Source: Phalacrocorax aristotelis (Eukaryota > Chordata > Aves > Suliformes > Phalacrocoracidae). From it: DNA of 64,000 nt. Location: contig NC_134277.1 of assembly GCF_949628215.1 (NCBI RefSeq), forward strand, positions 90,571,963-90,635,962. Direction: 5' to 3'. Within the stretch, counting starts at the first letter, position 1. Every line of letters starts with the position of its first letter. The notes under the pieces are model-generated. The model worked only from the letters and a program-made list of their open reading frames with translations, had not been told where the DNA came from and made no database searches. Below, in pieces: positions 41,901-64,000 of this stretch. Position numbers and translations under genes: made by a program.

Positions 41901-44900
41901 TTTCACCCATTCCCTTTTGAGTCTTTGGCTACATGTTACCTATGTTATCCTCCTTCAAAGGCAGCATTCCTTGTTATTAGGAACAGACAAGTTTTGGGTT
42001 TTGAGGGCAGATCCATTGTACTGGTTTTAATCCACCTCCAAAGTTACTGATTTTTATTTAAATTACCAAGAAAACACCAGTGATGTGCTTTTAGAACAAA
42101 GTCACTTCACACATTAGATAAGGAAAGCTTTGCCTTTCTGCACACTTAAGTTCAGTCTTTCAGATGATTCTCTTTCAGGACAGACAAATCCAGTAGTATG
42201 ACCATCTGAGCAAAGATGCTAAGTGGATATCCAGATGTATAAGGCTATGTTGCAAGACTAGTAGTTTGTCAGAGCATACTTTACCAAGACTTAAGCTACA
42301 TTTCAAAGTGAAACTACAGGATGTAAGTGGACCTTGCCTCTCATACAAATCGTTAGATAGGAGCTTTCTTCTCTCAATCCCTTGTGGGCTGCATTTACCT
42401 AAAGGACCTAGCCGCCTGCTTCCATGTGGATTAGGAGGAAAACGACTGCTCTACGGAGAAACTGAGGTTTCTGTGTGAAAGCTCACTCCGTATTTACCTA
42501 GATAAATAAAAAGTGTTGTTTGATTAGCTTGTTCCAATCTGCTTACATTTCAAAACTAGTCGCAGAACTTAGTCCTGTGAACAAGCATTGTTCGTTATCT
42601 TTTGCTCATACGGCACAGTGCAGTACGTTTCCATTGGCCATCAAGGTGTGTAGATGCCATACGTAAAGTGTCTTCTGTAGTAAAATTTTACCATAATCCT
42701 TTCAACTATATATTCAATATAATCACATCACCATGAGATAGATTAGATCAACATAATGAGGAATTTACAGACCAATACATATGACAACATTCAAAAAAAC
42801 AGGGTGAATAATTCAAATGCTGTTGAATTCTACTTTTACGAAAACAGATCATTTAAACTTTTTTCCTTCAAACAGATCTCTATCCAAACAGAGAATATTG
42901 AACCCCCCACTGCATCCAGCAACAAAAATAGTTTGTTTCTCTTAACATAAGCAATTATGTATCAATTTGTTATTTATATGAATGTCTGTATAAATTTTGC
43001 CAGAGAAGATTAAAACTACCTTGGAAAAGAAGGGATGTTATGCATACAACTAAATAAGCAATTCATTATCTCCACACAATAATTTGAAAGGGAATTTGTT
43101 AACAAGCACACAGATTAATTCTACTTAAATATAAACAATATTTCTACTAATTTACTTCAGTATTAGCATGTGGAAAAATCTGTAGTGAAAGTTAGTATCA
43201 GTTCTAGAAAGAATACTAAATTTCTTTCTCTGGAGGGGAAATTAGAGACCCTTTGATTTCTCTGAAATGCCACTGTAATTTTGGAGAATGTTACCTGTGT
43301 ATTCTGTATTGTTATCTGTTTGTAAATTAGTATATGAACTACTAAGAACTTTTCAGATAATGCAAAAAGACTGGAACTTGCTTTAAGAGTGCCCGATCAC
43401 TACAGAAGATTAGTTTGATTCTGTGCATTTTTACCCCTACTACTCAAAAATTACCACGTCAGAAAGAAACAATCAAATCTCTCTTCATGGGCATCAAGCT
43501 GATGATCCACCTTCTCCTGAAGTACTGCATAACCATGTTCCCTGCACCTGTACTCTGTGGTCATCGTACTTCACTGGCCCCATCCTCAGGTTCTCACCAT
43601 GGCTGACTCCTAGGACTGGACTCTACAAAGCCAAGAGCTGGTTAGGCACCACGATCTGCATGACTTGGCTTGCACCACAGGCAAGTGCAGATACGTAAAC
43701 AGGAAGGGAGCCACAGCATAGCACTGTAGATTCTCAGAACCACAGGATGCACCACACAACAAAGATGACCTCATGAGACTATTAAACTCAAGATGCTTTT
43801 TTCTTTCATCAGGATAAGCCTGGAGATTAAGGCCTGCGTTCATACTAAGAGAACACTTCCATAAGGAGGACAGTAATTAGGTCTATATTACCAAACTATG
43901 TAGCGCAACAGAAGAGCGTGTGTGCGTCGTTGTACCAGTGCCCTCTTCATCCTCACCCATATGGAATCTCACACAAGATGACCTACTTTTGTTCTGCAGG
44001 TGATTTCAGTGTGACATTCTGGTAACTGCTGTCTGGTTCACCACTCCAGGTTTCAAGAATATACAGTACAAGATGGTGTAAGGAATCAGCAGGAGGCCAG
44101 TTTCTACAGCTGTGCTGAAAGCACCCAGTAGACACTTCAGGTAAACCAGCGCCTCATCTCAGATTGTGCCCCGTTAGTCTTTTCAAGATGGCACAAGATC
44201 ATTTGGAGCATCCAGATGCCTATAGATATTAGGAGAAACACTAACACATCTCCCTCGGTCACAAGACCATACCCAGATATGGACATTACCCATGCTCTCT
44301 TCATGTCTGTTCTGTGTAGGGATCAGAGGTCGTTGCCTGACTGCCAGGTAAGAAGCCTCACACAACAGACAAGGTGATGATGTTCTGTCACCTACACCTT
44401 CTGAGTTATAAGTACTTCTCTGCTTTGCAGAGCTGCTGCAAAGTAAAATGTTTTGATGAGCAGAAGGGTGAGCCATCAACATTAGAAGGAATTAGTTGAA
44501 TGGGGATTTAAAAGAGTAAGAAAAGACATGCAGCATACTGTAAAGGGTTTAATGAAGCTAAAGCAATCAAATGACGGAAGGAGTTTCCAGCTAGAAGTGC
44601 AGATGGGCTAGGAAAGAACACAAGGGTGAAACAGGAAGGTGCACATGCCCCTGTCTGTAGCATTCACTGCTTCAGGGTACTATGGGTACTCTTGGCAAGT
44701 GGAAACTTTTTATTGGCACACAAATCTAAGGTACATGCTGAAAGATTATGGTGATGTTCCCACATTGGTTTGCCAGCTCGTGGTTTTATCAAGTGTTGTA
44801 CTGCATCTGAAGCAGAACACGTCCATTTCCTCTGAAAACAGACTAGTTCACTGCAGTTCACTGCACTAACACACAGTCCAGAGGAACCATGAGGGAACCA

Positions 44901-47900
44901 CACCAAAACAGTATTGCTGCTCCAAATCAAATGCCTGTGTAGATATAAACTATTGCTTTTCCAAAATTAACTCCTAAACATCTGAAAACAGCCAAGCTGT
45001 ATACTAAGGCTCCACAGACAAAGAACACCAGTTGTTTGAAACCTCCCACCGTGATGGTTAATCAGCCTCACTTCTCCAGACTTGTGTCTTCTGTGCAAAT
45101 TTATGTAATTCCAGCTTCCGACTACTGAACTTGTTTGGCTGCTACTTATAGACAGTCTCCCATTTCTCTTCCTCATGTAAATTCATATAGACTGAAGAAA
45201 TGTCTTGTTAACCCCCAGCAAATACACTTTCTTGCTATTGTTCTTTCTAATCTTCTACTCAATTTTTTTTTTTAGTCATTTTATATCAAGGCTTAAAGAC
45301 ACTGCCAGGTGTTTTTCAAGAACTAGAACATAACAGCCCAGTTGTTCAGGGAGCATCTAGCATACAATACAGCACTTCTGCATTTGAGTTGACCAAAGCT
45401 ACAAGCATAAATTAGCGATATTTGGAGGTACCTAGCTGGGATGAATACCAAATAGCAGTTATAAATACCCACTATGTTCCAGTTACATTGATGTGCACTA
45501 CAAAACAGAAAAGCCCAAAAGATATTCTAGTTACAGGAATAAAAGAAACAAAAAGTCCTTGGTTTGGCTGTTTCATAGCCATACCAAACTTCATCTAAAT
45601 ATTTATTGTAATAATGGTCTCAAAAAGGCCAGCAAGTGACACTATTAAATAGTTGCTTCATATACCAGGAATCTTCACTTTCTTAGTTTTCAGGATAATT
45701 TTTTAAAGCAATATATTGACCTAAAATAGTCATGAAAGCAACACTTCACTTATGATTAGCAGTACTGGAAATATATATAAGAATATATTCCAAACTGGTA
45801 TTAACTGGGGAAAAAACTCAAACCAAAAACCAAACCCAAACCAAATTAATTCATACACAGAAATAGTCATAACTGGAGGCGGATGAACCTATTATCATTT
45901 ATACATTTACATCGTTGAGAAATCCTTTGAAACTCAAAAAAACCCCAAGGAAATCTAAGCAATGGCCTTACTACCTTAACTGTTTTAAGATCTTTCAGTA
46001 AGGAGGAATTGATTTATGGCTCCTGACTCATTACTTGTTTACAGCACTGTACTGAGATATCTAGATGCATCCGATGAGCATGTTGCATCAGCATCTTCAA
46101 CAGTTTTGATCAACAGATCCTTTAATCAGGCTTTTTGTTGGATCCAAGTTTAAGGAGGCTGGAATTTCAAAAGTACCAGAAGAATTTCAAGTATAACCAA
46201 GTGCCTAGAGACCACTGACAGCATCCCCTTGTACCGAAATGTCTCCATTTTTAGAACACAAGCAGTACCGCCTCCTAATCTTGGCATTTAGCACCGTGGT
46301 CCTCTATTGTCATCTGCAGTAACACTGCAATAAAGATTAAAACTTCTAATTCTTGCTGTACAAGGCTTGAAAAATCTGGGAGAAACAATAACTTGCTCTG
46401 GCTCCAGAATAGCAAGAATGGTACTGGGTCAGATCAATGGTCCACACAGCCCAGTATTCTGCCTTTGACAGACAAGGCAAAATATTCTGGTTTATCTTCA
46501 GACCAAAAAGATCTTCCTGTTAAGACTTTGTTGCAAAACGACACTGTGTTTTTGACAGTAGGCAAAAGTAGATGCCTAGGAAACAAAAAACAGGGCGAAG
46601 CCAATACTGTGTCACTAAACCTCTTAGCCTTTTAATCATATGCATGGCTTCAAGTATAAATGTGACCTCACTTCCTGATAGGAGTGAATAATCAACCCCT
46701 CCACACCCTTCCTGCGAGCTAGTTTTTTTCCTTGACAAAGCCCACTCCTACTACGAGGGTGGGTTGGTGCATGTGTGGGCATGCATGTGTAAATATCCTA
46801 ACACCAAGTACTTTTGGCATTAGAAGTGATATCTTGGTATTTTACAGCTGCTTGTACTGGATTTTTACTCCATGAACTTGTTCACTTCTGTTTGACCACA
46901 TTCAAACCTTGAGCACCTAACACATCAAGAAACAAGGGATTTCAGTTTAACGTACAAGTTATATGGAAAATCTGCTTTGTTTGCTCTGAACTTGTATGCT
47001 GCTGGTTCCATTTATGGTCTCATGTTCCTATACCTAAAAAACACAGTACCTGACCTGTATTTACTTTGGTGCTAAAGAATACAGATGACAGTCAGCTCAT
47101 CTAGTGCTGACATTGTATGAAGAAGTGTCAGTTCACAGTTCTAGAATAAAAGGTTAAAAGGCTTCCAGCTACAGGAAACAAGAAAAATTAACTATGAGAG
47201 AAGATTACAAAATGGGACTGAAGATACTATAAAATTATAATGAAAAATAAAAAGCTGTGAAGACAAAGGAAAACTACACCTAATGTTCTTGTAACCTGTT
47301 TTAACTCACCTGTGATGAAACACGGACCTTTTAACCAGCCTGAAGGATATTTTGTATAGTTGCTTAAGCTTCGGCCTTGCAAGTATCCATTGTAAATACA
47401 GAACAGAAGTGCTAGCACAAAAGTGAAAAAGGGTGTTGGTTTTCCTTCCCGGATGAGAAGGGGAAATATGAGTGCCCTATAGTGAACAGCAAAAGAAAAA
47501 TTGTTGCATTAACAAACAGAGAAGATACTTTTGATGTCCAAAATTGTAGTCCATAGTCCATATTATCCTGCTTTTCAAATTTTCAGGGTCCTTGATCCCA
47601 GTTCAGAAGGATAGTCACACCTGAACACCTAAATGTTAGCTTTGTCGTCTAATTGGAATTAGAAGATCAATCCTCTCTCCCCTTCTGACATAAATTTTTA
47701 ATTTTGTATCCAAGACAATTACTTAGACTGGAGCAGAAAAGGCAACTGATGTTAAGCACAGCATATTTTTGTCCTCCTTTATTCTTAAACACTCAGTGGT
47801 ATCATCAAGATTTCTGAAACGAGCCAGGTCTCACAATCCCTACACCAAACCTACCAGCACTTTCAGGGGGAAAGTCACTCCCCTTGAAATTAACCTAATT

Positions 47901-49932
47901 GAGCTCAGTTTCCTCCCTGCCCTAAAAGTCACTTAAAAACATTAATTGCTTTGCCTTGACAATCTTGGTCTACCCTATGACACCTGTTAAAGACATGACA
48001 AATCCACAACTGCCATCCCATTTGGGAAAGGAATCTTGACTTCCCAGGGATTATGTGAGTAAACAAGCTCCAAACAAGTAAAGCAGGTGAATGCTTTTGT
48101 GCTCTGCCCCACGTACCTAGCCAACTCCTAATCACCTATCGATTTAATTGCAATCTATAATGATATAGGAGCAGGATTATTGAAGCCTGATCATTCTTCA
48201 CGTTTTCCAGCTACCCGAGGACTACTGCTTCAAAGAAGCCTTTCCAGAGGAAGGAAGGCTATAACAGCTTTCAAGAAAAAGTAAAAGAGTCATTAATATC
48301 ATTAAAGCCTACTACATTACAACAAACAGAACTGGATAACAGAGGTCTCTTCCAGTCTACATTCACCTACAGAACAGTCCCTCAGTCCAGTAACAGCAAC
48401 AAGCAACAGGAGAAAAACAGCGGCGCAGCGCAGCATCCTCTACAAACCTTTACCTTGCATTTCTACGTTTTCCCAGACACCGAGGATGAGTAAAGATCCC
48501 ACACCAAAGCTAATCTCTTTACTCTTAAGGATGGAAAAAGGGGGAGTAAAGACATACTCCTGGGTTTGTAAAGCCAGTCAGCCACCAGGCCAACCATACA
48601 TTGCATCTCTCTCAATCACAGGAATGTGGAATATATTCCGTCAAAAGCAGCAGCCTCTGTCAATAAGCACTGGAAAACAGCTGCCTATCAGCCACACACT
48701 CGGCTTAAAATTAGCCTGGCAAATCTCTCTGCTGTATTATTACAGTAGCAAAATTACTTGTGGAGTCTTACCAGTAACTACTGCCAATGACTTGACAGGA
48801 ACAGCAAAATCTTATCTGAGCTGCAGCTAAGCTGCCTTCTCCCAAGTAGTTTTACAAAATACCCAAAATCCATTGACTACACAGCAACACGGGGCACTCA
48901 GCCTCAGCTTTGCCAGTATTTTAATGCCTCGTGGAATACCCTTAGCTGGAAGGGAACCACAAGGATCACCAAGTCCAAATCCTGAAATGAACACCACATT
49001 AGAAGACATACTTGGAAAACAGCTACTGTTTCACAATATTAAAGTCACATTATATCAGCATCCAGAGCTGAACTTTCCTTGCTGGAACAGTGCCCTTAAG
49101 ACTACCTGGTTAAGTCATCACTTAAAGGGAGGCCATTGCAAAAGCCACAGCTGTAGCATACAGGTGATACGGCACACTGAGAGAGCACCCAACTTTTTTG
49201 TGCCATTTCCAAAAGGCACCATAGCACTCCACTGTGCACCGCACAGCAGCTAAACAAAGCAGCAAGCACTGCACCACCACCATTACTTGCTCAGCTCACG
49301 TAAAAACATAGACTACCTTAACGCACAGGAGCAGAAAATACTTCAGTGGTTATTATATTAAGCAATTAAAAAGAATTAACAGCAGAATCTCAATCCCTGC
49401 AGCCAGAAAACAGCAGCCATACCTGTCTATTAAGACTGACCCTGAGCTGCCACAGAACTGCACTTCTCCTGCCATCACGCACTCCCCCCCCTTTTCGGGC
49501 AAGCCCGAGCGGGAGCACCCGAAGGGAAGCACCCAGCCAAGGGGCTCCAGCGCCGGAGCCCCGCCGGCAGCACCCCACCGCCGCCGAAGGGCCGCACCTG
49601 TGCGCGTAGTGCAGGACGAAGCAGCCCAGCAGCAGGCGGTTGGGCCAGGCGGCGGCGGCCGTCCCGCCGCAGGCGGCCAGCCCCAGCGGGACGAGGAGAG
49701 AAGGCAGCTCCTGCAGCGCCCATGCCGGCCGGGCGGGCAGCAGCCAGCCGAAGCGCCGCGACGAGTACCGGCCGTAGGGCATGGGGATGAAGCAGAGCAG
49801 CAGCGCGGAGCCGGCGCCCAGCCCCACCAGCCCGTAGGAGAGGAGCTCCAGCACCCGCTGCTCCTCCGGGCCCGCCGCCCGCCGCCAGAACCCGCACCAC
49901 CACGCAGCAAGCCCGCCGTCGCCGGGCCCCAT
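35862..49932 (-). CDS. SRD5A1: SRD5A1, steroid 5-alpha-reductase 1 (complete, 5 coding exons)
   Basis: NADPH-dependent ER-membrane enzyme that reduces the delta-4,5 bond of testosterone, progesterone and other 3-oxo-delta-4 steroids. Coding exons (minus): 49598-49932, 47310-47476, 41137-41238, 38821-38971, 35862-35928. They total 822 nt and 273 aa, against 259 in human; the difference is mainly 14 extra N-terminal residues. Exons 3 and 4 are 102 and 151 nt, as I recall for human. Visible motifs are QELPS with Glu75 and LHYAHR with Tyr109, which have the same 34-residue spacing as catalytic Glu57/Tyr91 of SRD5A2. Others are INIHSDHILRNLRKPGETGY with KIPRG following, GEILEW, and the C-terminus FEDYPKSRKIVIPFVY. 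The protein is very hydrophobic, consistent with seven membrane spans. All junctions are GT-AG and in phase, with no disabling change. It is head-to-head with NSUN2 and shares a promoter with it. Confidence 0.97.
36945..37135 (+). mobile_element. Old CR1 fragment A in SRD5A1 intron 4
   Basis: CAAGGAGAGGCTGAAGAACCTGGCATT followed by a degraded RLRG block corresponds to the [19 protein letters not shown] region of CR1 ORF2. Antisense to SRD5A1. Confidence 0.6.
37136..37880 (+). mobile_element. Old CR1 fragment B in SRD5A1 intron 4
   Basis: The degraded ORF2 C-terminal region is readable in pieces: MKADCILGCFNKYRATKSRD, LRYCLQFLA, then [13 protein letters not shown]-like sequence and the 3' part (ATGGAAATTCCAACTGGACATAAGG). 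Much older than the 53951 copy. Confidence 0.7.
37905..38130 (+). mobile_element. Old CR1 3' fragment C in SRD5A1 intron 4
   Basis: GGTTCAGGTTGAATAGTAGGAAGAAACTTGTTCACTG and the following bases match the CR1 3' coding end. A separate partial copy or a rearranged piece of fragment B. Confidence 0.6.
38394..38483. repeat. Cluster of inverted repeats (hairpins)
   Basis: TCATATTGTCT (38394-38404) pairs with AGACAATATGA (38419-38429). ACACTTGA (38407-38414) pairs with TCAAGTGT (38444-38451). TACAGAAGACT (38458-38468) pairs with AGTCTTCTGTA (38473-38483) across a 4-base loop. All lie within SRD5A1 intron 4. Confidence 0.9.
38821..38971 (-). CDS. SRD5A1: SRD5A1 exon 4
   Basis: Acceptor TTTCAG/G, donor CCA/GTAAGT; 151 nt. 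It encodes GMFEYVSGANFFGEILEWFG, then FALACCTIESLAFALCTL, FILGSRAKQHH. The donor splits a Gln codon (CA+G). Confidence 0.95.
38972..41136 (-). other. SRD5A1: SRD5A1 intron 3
   Basis: 2,165 bp. It holds a 5'-truncated CR1 (40708-41095) directly beside the donor of exon 3; nothing else is recognised. Confidence 0.85.
40708..41095 (-). mobile_element. CR1 LINE 3' fragment in SRD5A1 intron 3
   Basis: Begins CATAGAATCATTTTAGGTTG. The minus strand reads HWNRLLREVGESPSVGILKT of CR1 ORF2. Its right edge is only about 40 bp from the exon 3 donor, and it is in the same orientation as SRD5A1 transcription. Confidence 0.93.
41137..41238 (-). CDS. SRD5A1: SRD5A1 exon 3
   Basis: Acceptor TTCAG/G, donor AGAG/GTGAGT; 102 nt. 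It encodes FIGWLTGMAINIHSDHILRN then LRKPGETGYKIPR, the most conserved part of the family, in the cofactor-binding region. A CR1 element begins only about 40 bp past the donor. Confidence 0.96.
41239..47309 (-). other. SRD5A1: SRD5A1 intron 2
   Basis: 6,071 bp, the largest intron of the gene. It contains an old sauropsid repeat at about 46395-46640 and a poly-C tract near 41653. The rest appears unique. Confidence 0.85.
46395..46640 (+). repeat. Ancient sauropsid interspersed repeat
   Basis: TACTGGGTCAGATCAATGGTCC then CAGCCCAGTATTCTG is a phrase I recall as common in bird, crocodile and turtle genomes, with the downstream block GTAGATGCCTAGGAAAC. I cannot name the family with certainty; it may be the 3' part of an old LINE. 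Confidence 0.55.
47310..47476 (-). CDS. SRD5A1: SRD5A1 exon 2
   Basis: Acceptor CTATAG/G, donor ACAG/GTGAG; 167 nt. It encodes ALIFPLLIREGKPTPFFTF, then VLALLFCIYNGYLQGRSLS, NYTKYPSGWLKGPCFIT, closely matching human (FCTCNGYLQSRYLS). Confidence 0.95.
47477..49597 (-). other. SRD5A1: SRD5A1 intron 1
   Basis: 2,121 bp GT-AG intron. Apart from the GC-rich donor side (end of the CpG island) and a short CR1 3' fragment near 48951-48985, I see nothing distinctive. Confidence 0.85.
48951..48985 (-). mobile_element. Short CR1 3' end fragment
   Basis: GGAAGGGAACCACAAGGATCACCAAGTCCAA resembles the reverse-oriented CR1 3' terminal block. It is only about 35 bp, so tentative. Confidence 0.4.
49598..49932 (-). 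CDS. SRD5A1: SRD5A1 exon 1 (coding part)
   Basis: Starts at the ATG at 49932-49930 (G at -3 and +4) and encodes MGPGDGG through FVLHYAH plus two bases of Arg112. The donor is AG/GTGCGG. Residues 1-25 are poorly conserved; similarity to human begins near EEQRVLEL. It carries Glu75 and Tyr109 of the active site. Confidence 0.95.
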
Positions 49933-50017
49933 CCCGCGCCACAGGCACGCGCCCGCGCGCGCGCCCCGCCGCCTCCATTCATCCGTTCGGCGGCGGCACG
50001 CCTACCGCCGCCGCGGA

Positions 50018-50022
50018 CCAAT
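50018..50022 (+). promoter_or_regulatory. CCAAT box (NF-Y)
   Basis: GGACCAATCGG, a good NF-Y core, 86 bp upstream of the SRD5A1 ATG in the shared promoter. Confidence 0.5.
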
Positions 50023-50082
50023 CGGCGCCGGGGGTGTGGCCTGGTTGGTGGGGCCGCCGCGGGCAGCAGCAGCCCTCGGGAA

Positions 50083-50093
50083 CGGAAGTTCCG
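50083..50093. promoter_or_regulatory. Inverted ETS cores (CGGAAGTTCCG)
   Basis: CGGAAGT on the plus strand overlaps CGGAACT on the minus strand, so an ETS/GABP-type core faces each gene. Such sites are typical of bidirectional promoters. Confidence 0.5.
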
Positions 50094-50149
50094 CCGGGGC
50101 GGTGGCACGTCGCGCCGCTATCGCTGCCACCGCCGCTACCGCCGCTGCC

Positions 50150-50259
50150 CGGAAGGGAAGGAGGGAGGGAGGGAGGGAGGAAGGAAGGAAGGAAGGAAGG
50201 AAGGAAGGAAGGAAGGAAGGAAGGAAGGAAGGAAAAAAAGAAGGAAGGAGGAAGGAGGG
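50150..50259 (+). repeat. GGAA/GGGA microsatellite in the shared promoter
   Basis: About 110 bp of almost pure purine: GGGA units, then roughly 14 tandem GGAA units, then an impure AAGGA tail. It is likely to be length-polymorphic. It is a polypurine mirror repeat capable of triplex (H-DNA) formation, and every unit carries the ETS core GGAA. Confidence 0.95.
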
Positions 50260-50262
50260 CCG

Positions 50263-50272
50263 GCGCATGCGC
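50263..50272. promoter_or_regulatory. NRF1 palindrome (GCGCATGCGC)
   Basis: Perfect NRF1 consensus, 129 bp upstream of the NSUN2 ATG and directly after the GGAA array. The ATG inside it opens a frame that overlaps the NSUN2 start in another phase. Confidence 0.6.
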
Positions 50273-50276
50273 GTAG

Positions 50277-64000
<13,724 letters not shown>

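Overview
This is a vertebrate, almost certainly avian, nuclear window. It carries interrupted genes with GT-AG introns, two CpG-island promoters and many CR1 LINE copies, the dominant avian retroposon, most ending in the CR1 3' signature (ATAGAATCAT..AGGTTGGAAGGGACC in reverse orientation). Two LTR-like fossils resemble LTRs I recall from birds outside the Galliformes, so a neoavian bird is my inference. Species is not determined.

Three genes are recognised by protein similarity. TENT4A (PAPD7) is on the minus strand: only its first coding exon is here (13413-14248), and the 13.4 kb to its left is intron 1 running out of the window. SRD5A1 is on the minus strand and complete, with five coding exons between 49932 and 35862 (273 aa). 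NSUN2 is on the plus strand: exons 1-10 (50401-62618, 360 codons) are present and the rest lies beyond the right edge. This is the TENT4A-SRD5A1-NSUN2 order of human 5p15.31, written in the opposite direction. All exon phases close exactly across every junction.

Layout: 1-13412 TENT4A intron 1, with an ancient MIR-like CORE-SINE, a decayed CR1 and an old sauropsid repeat; 13160-15200 TENT4A CpG island with three NRF1-like palindromes and an 89-bp G-quadruplex-prone G-tract; 15280-34640 intergenic, with one candidate unidentified terminal exon just upstream of TENT4A, a 26-bp perfect palindrome and two LTR-like fossils; 34640-49932 SRD5A1; 49933-50400 a 468-bp bidirectional promoter with a polymorphic-looking GGAA array, an inverted ETS pair and a perfect NRF1 site; 50401-64000 NSUN2, whose intron 5 holds a 2.65-kb antisense CR1 retaining most of ORF2.

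The genes are functionally distinct: a non-canonical poly(A) polymerase, a steroid 5-alpha-reductase and an RNA m5C methyltransferase. SRD5A1 and NSUN2 share a promoter. No complete novel system is evident. The best candidates for something undescribed are the unidentified exon at 15456-15588, which overlaps a possible recursive splice site, and the hairpin cluster in SRD5A1 intron 4.
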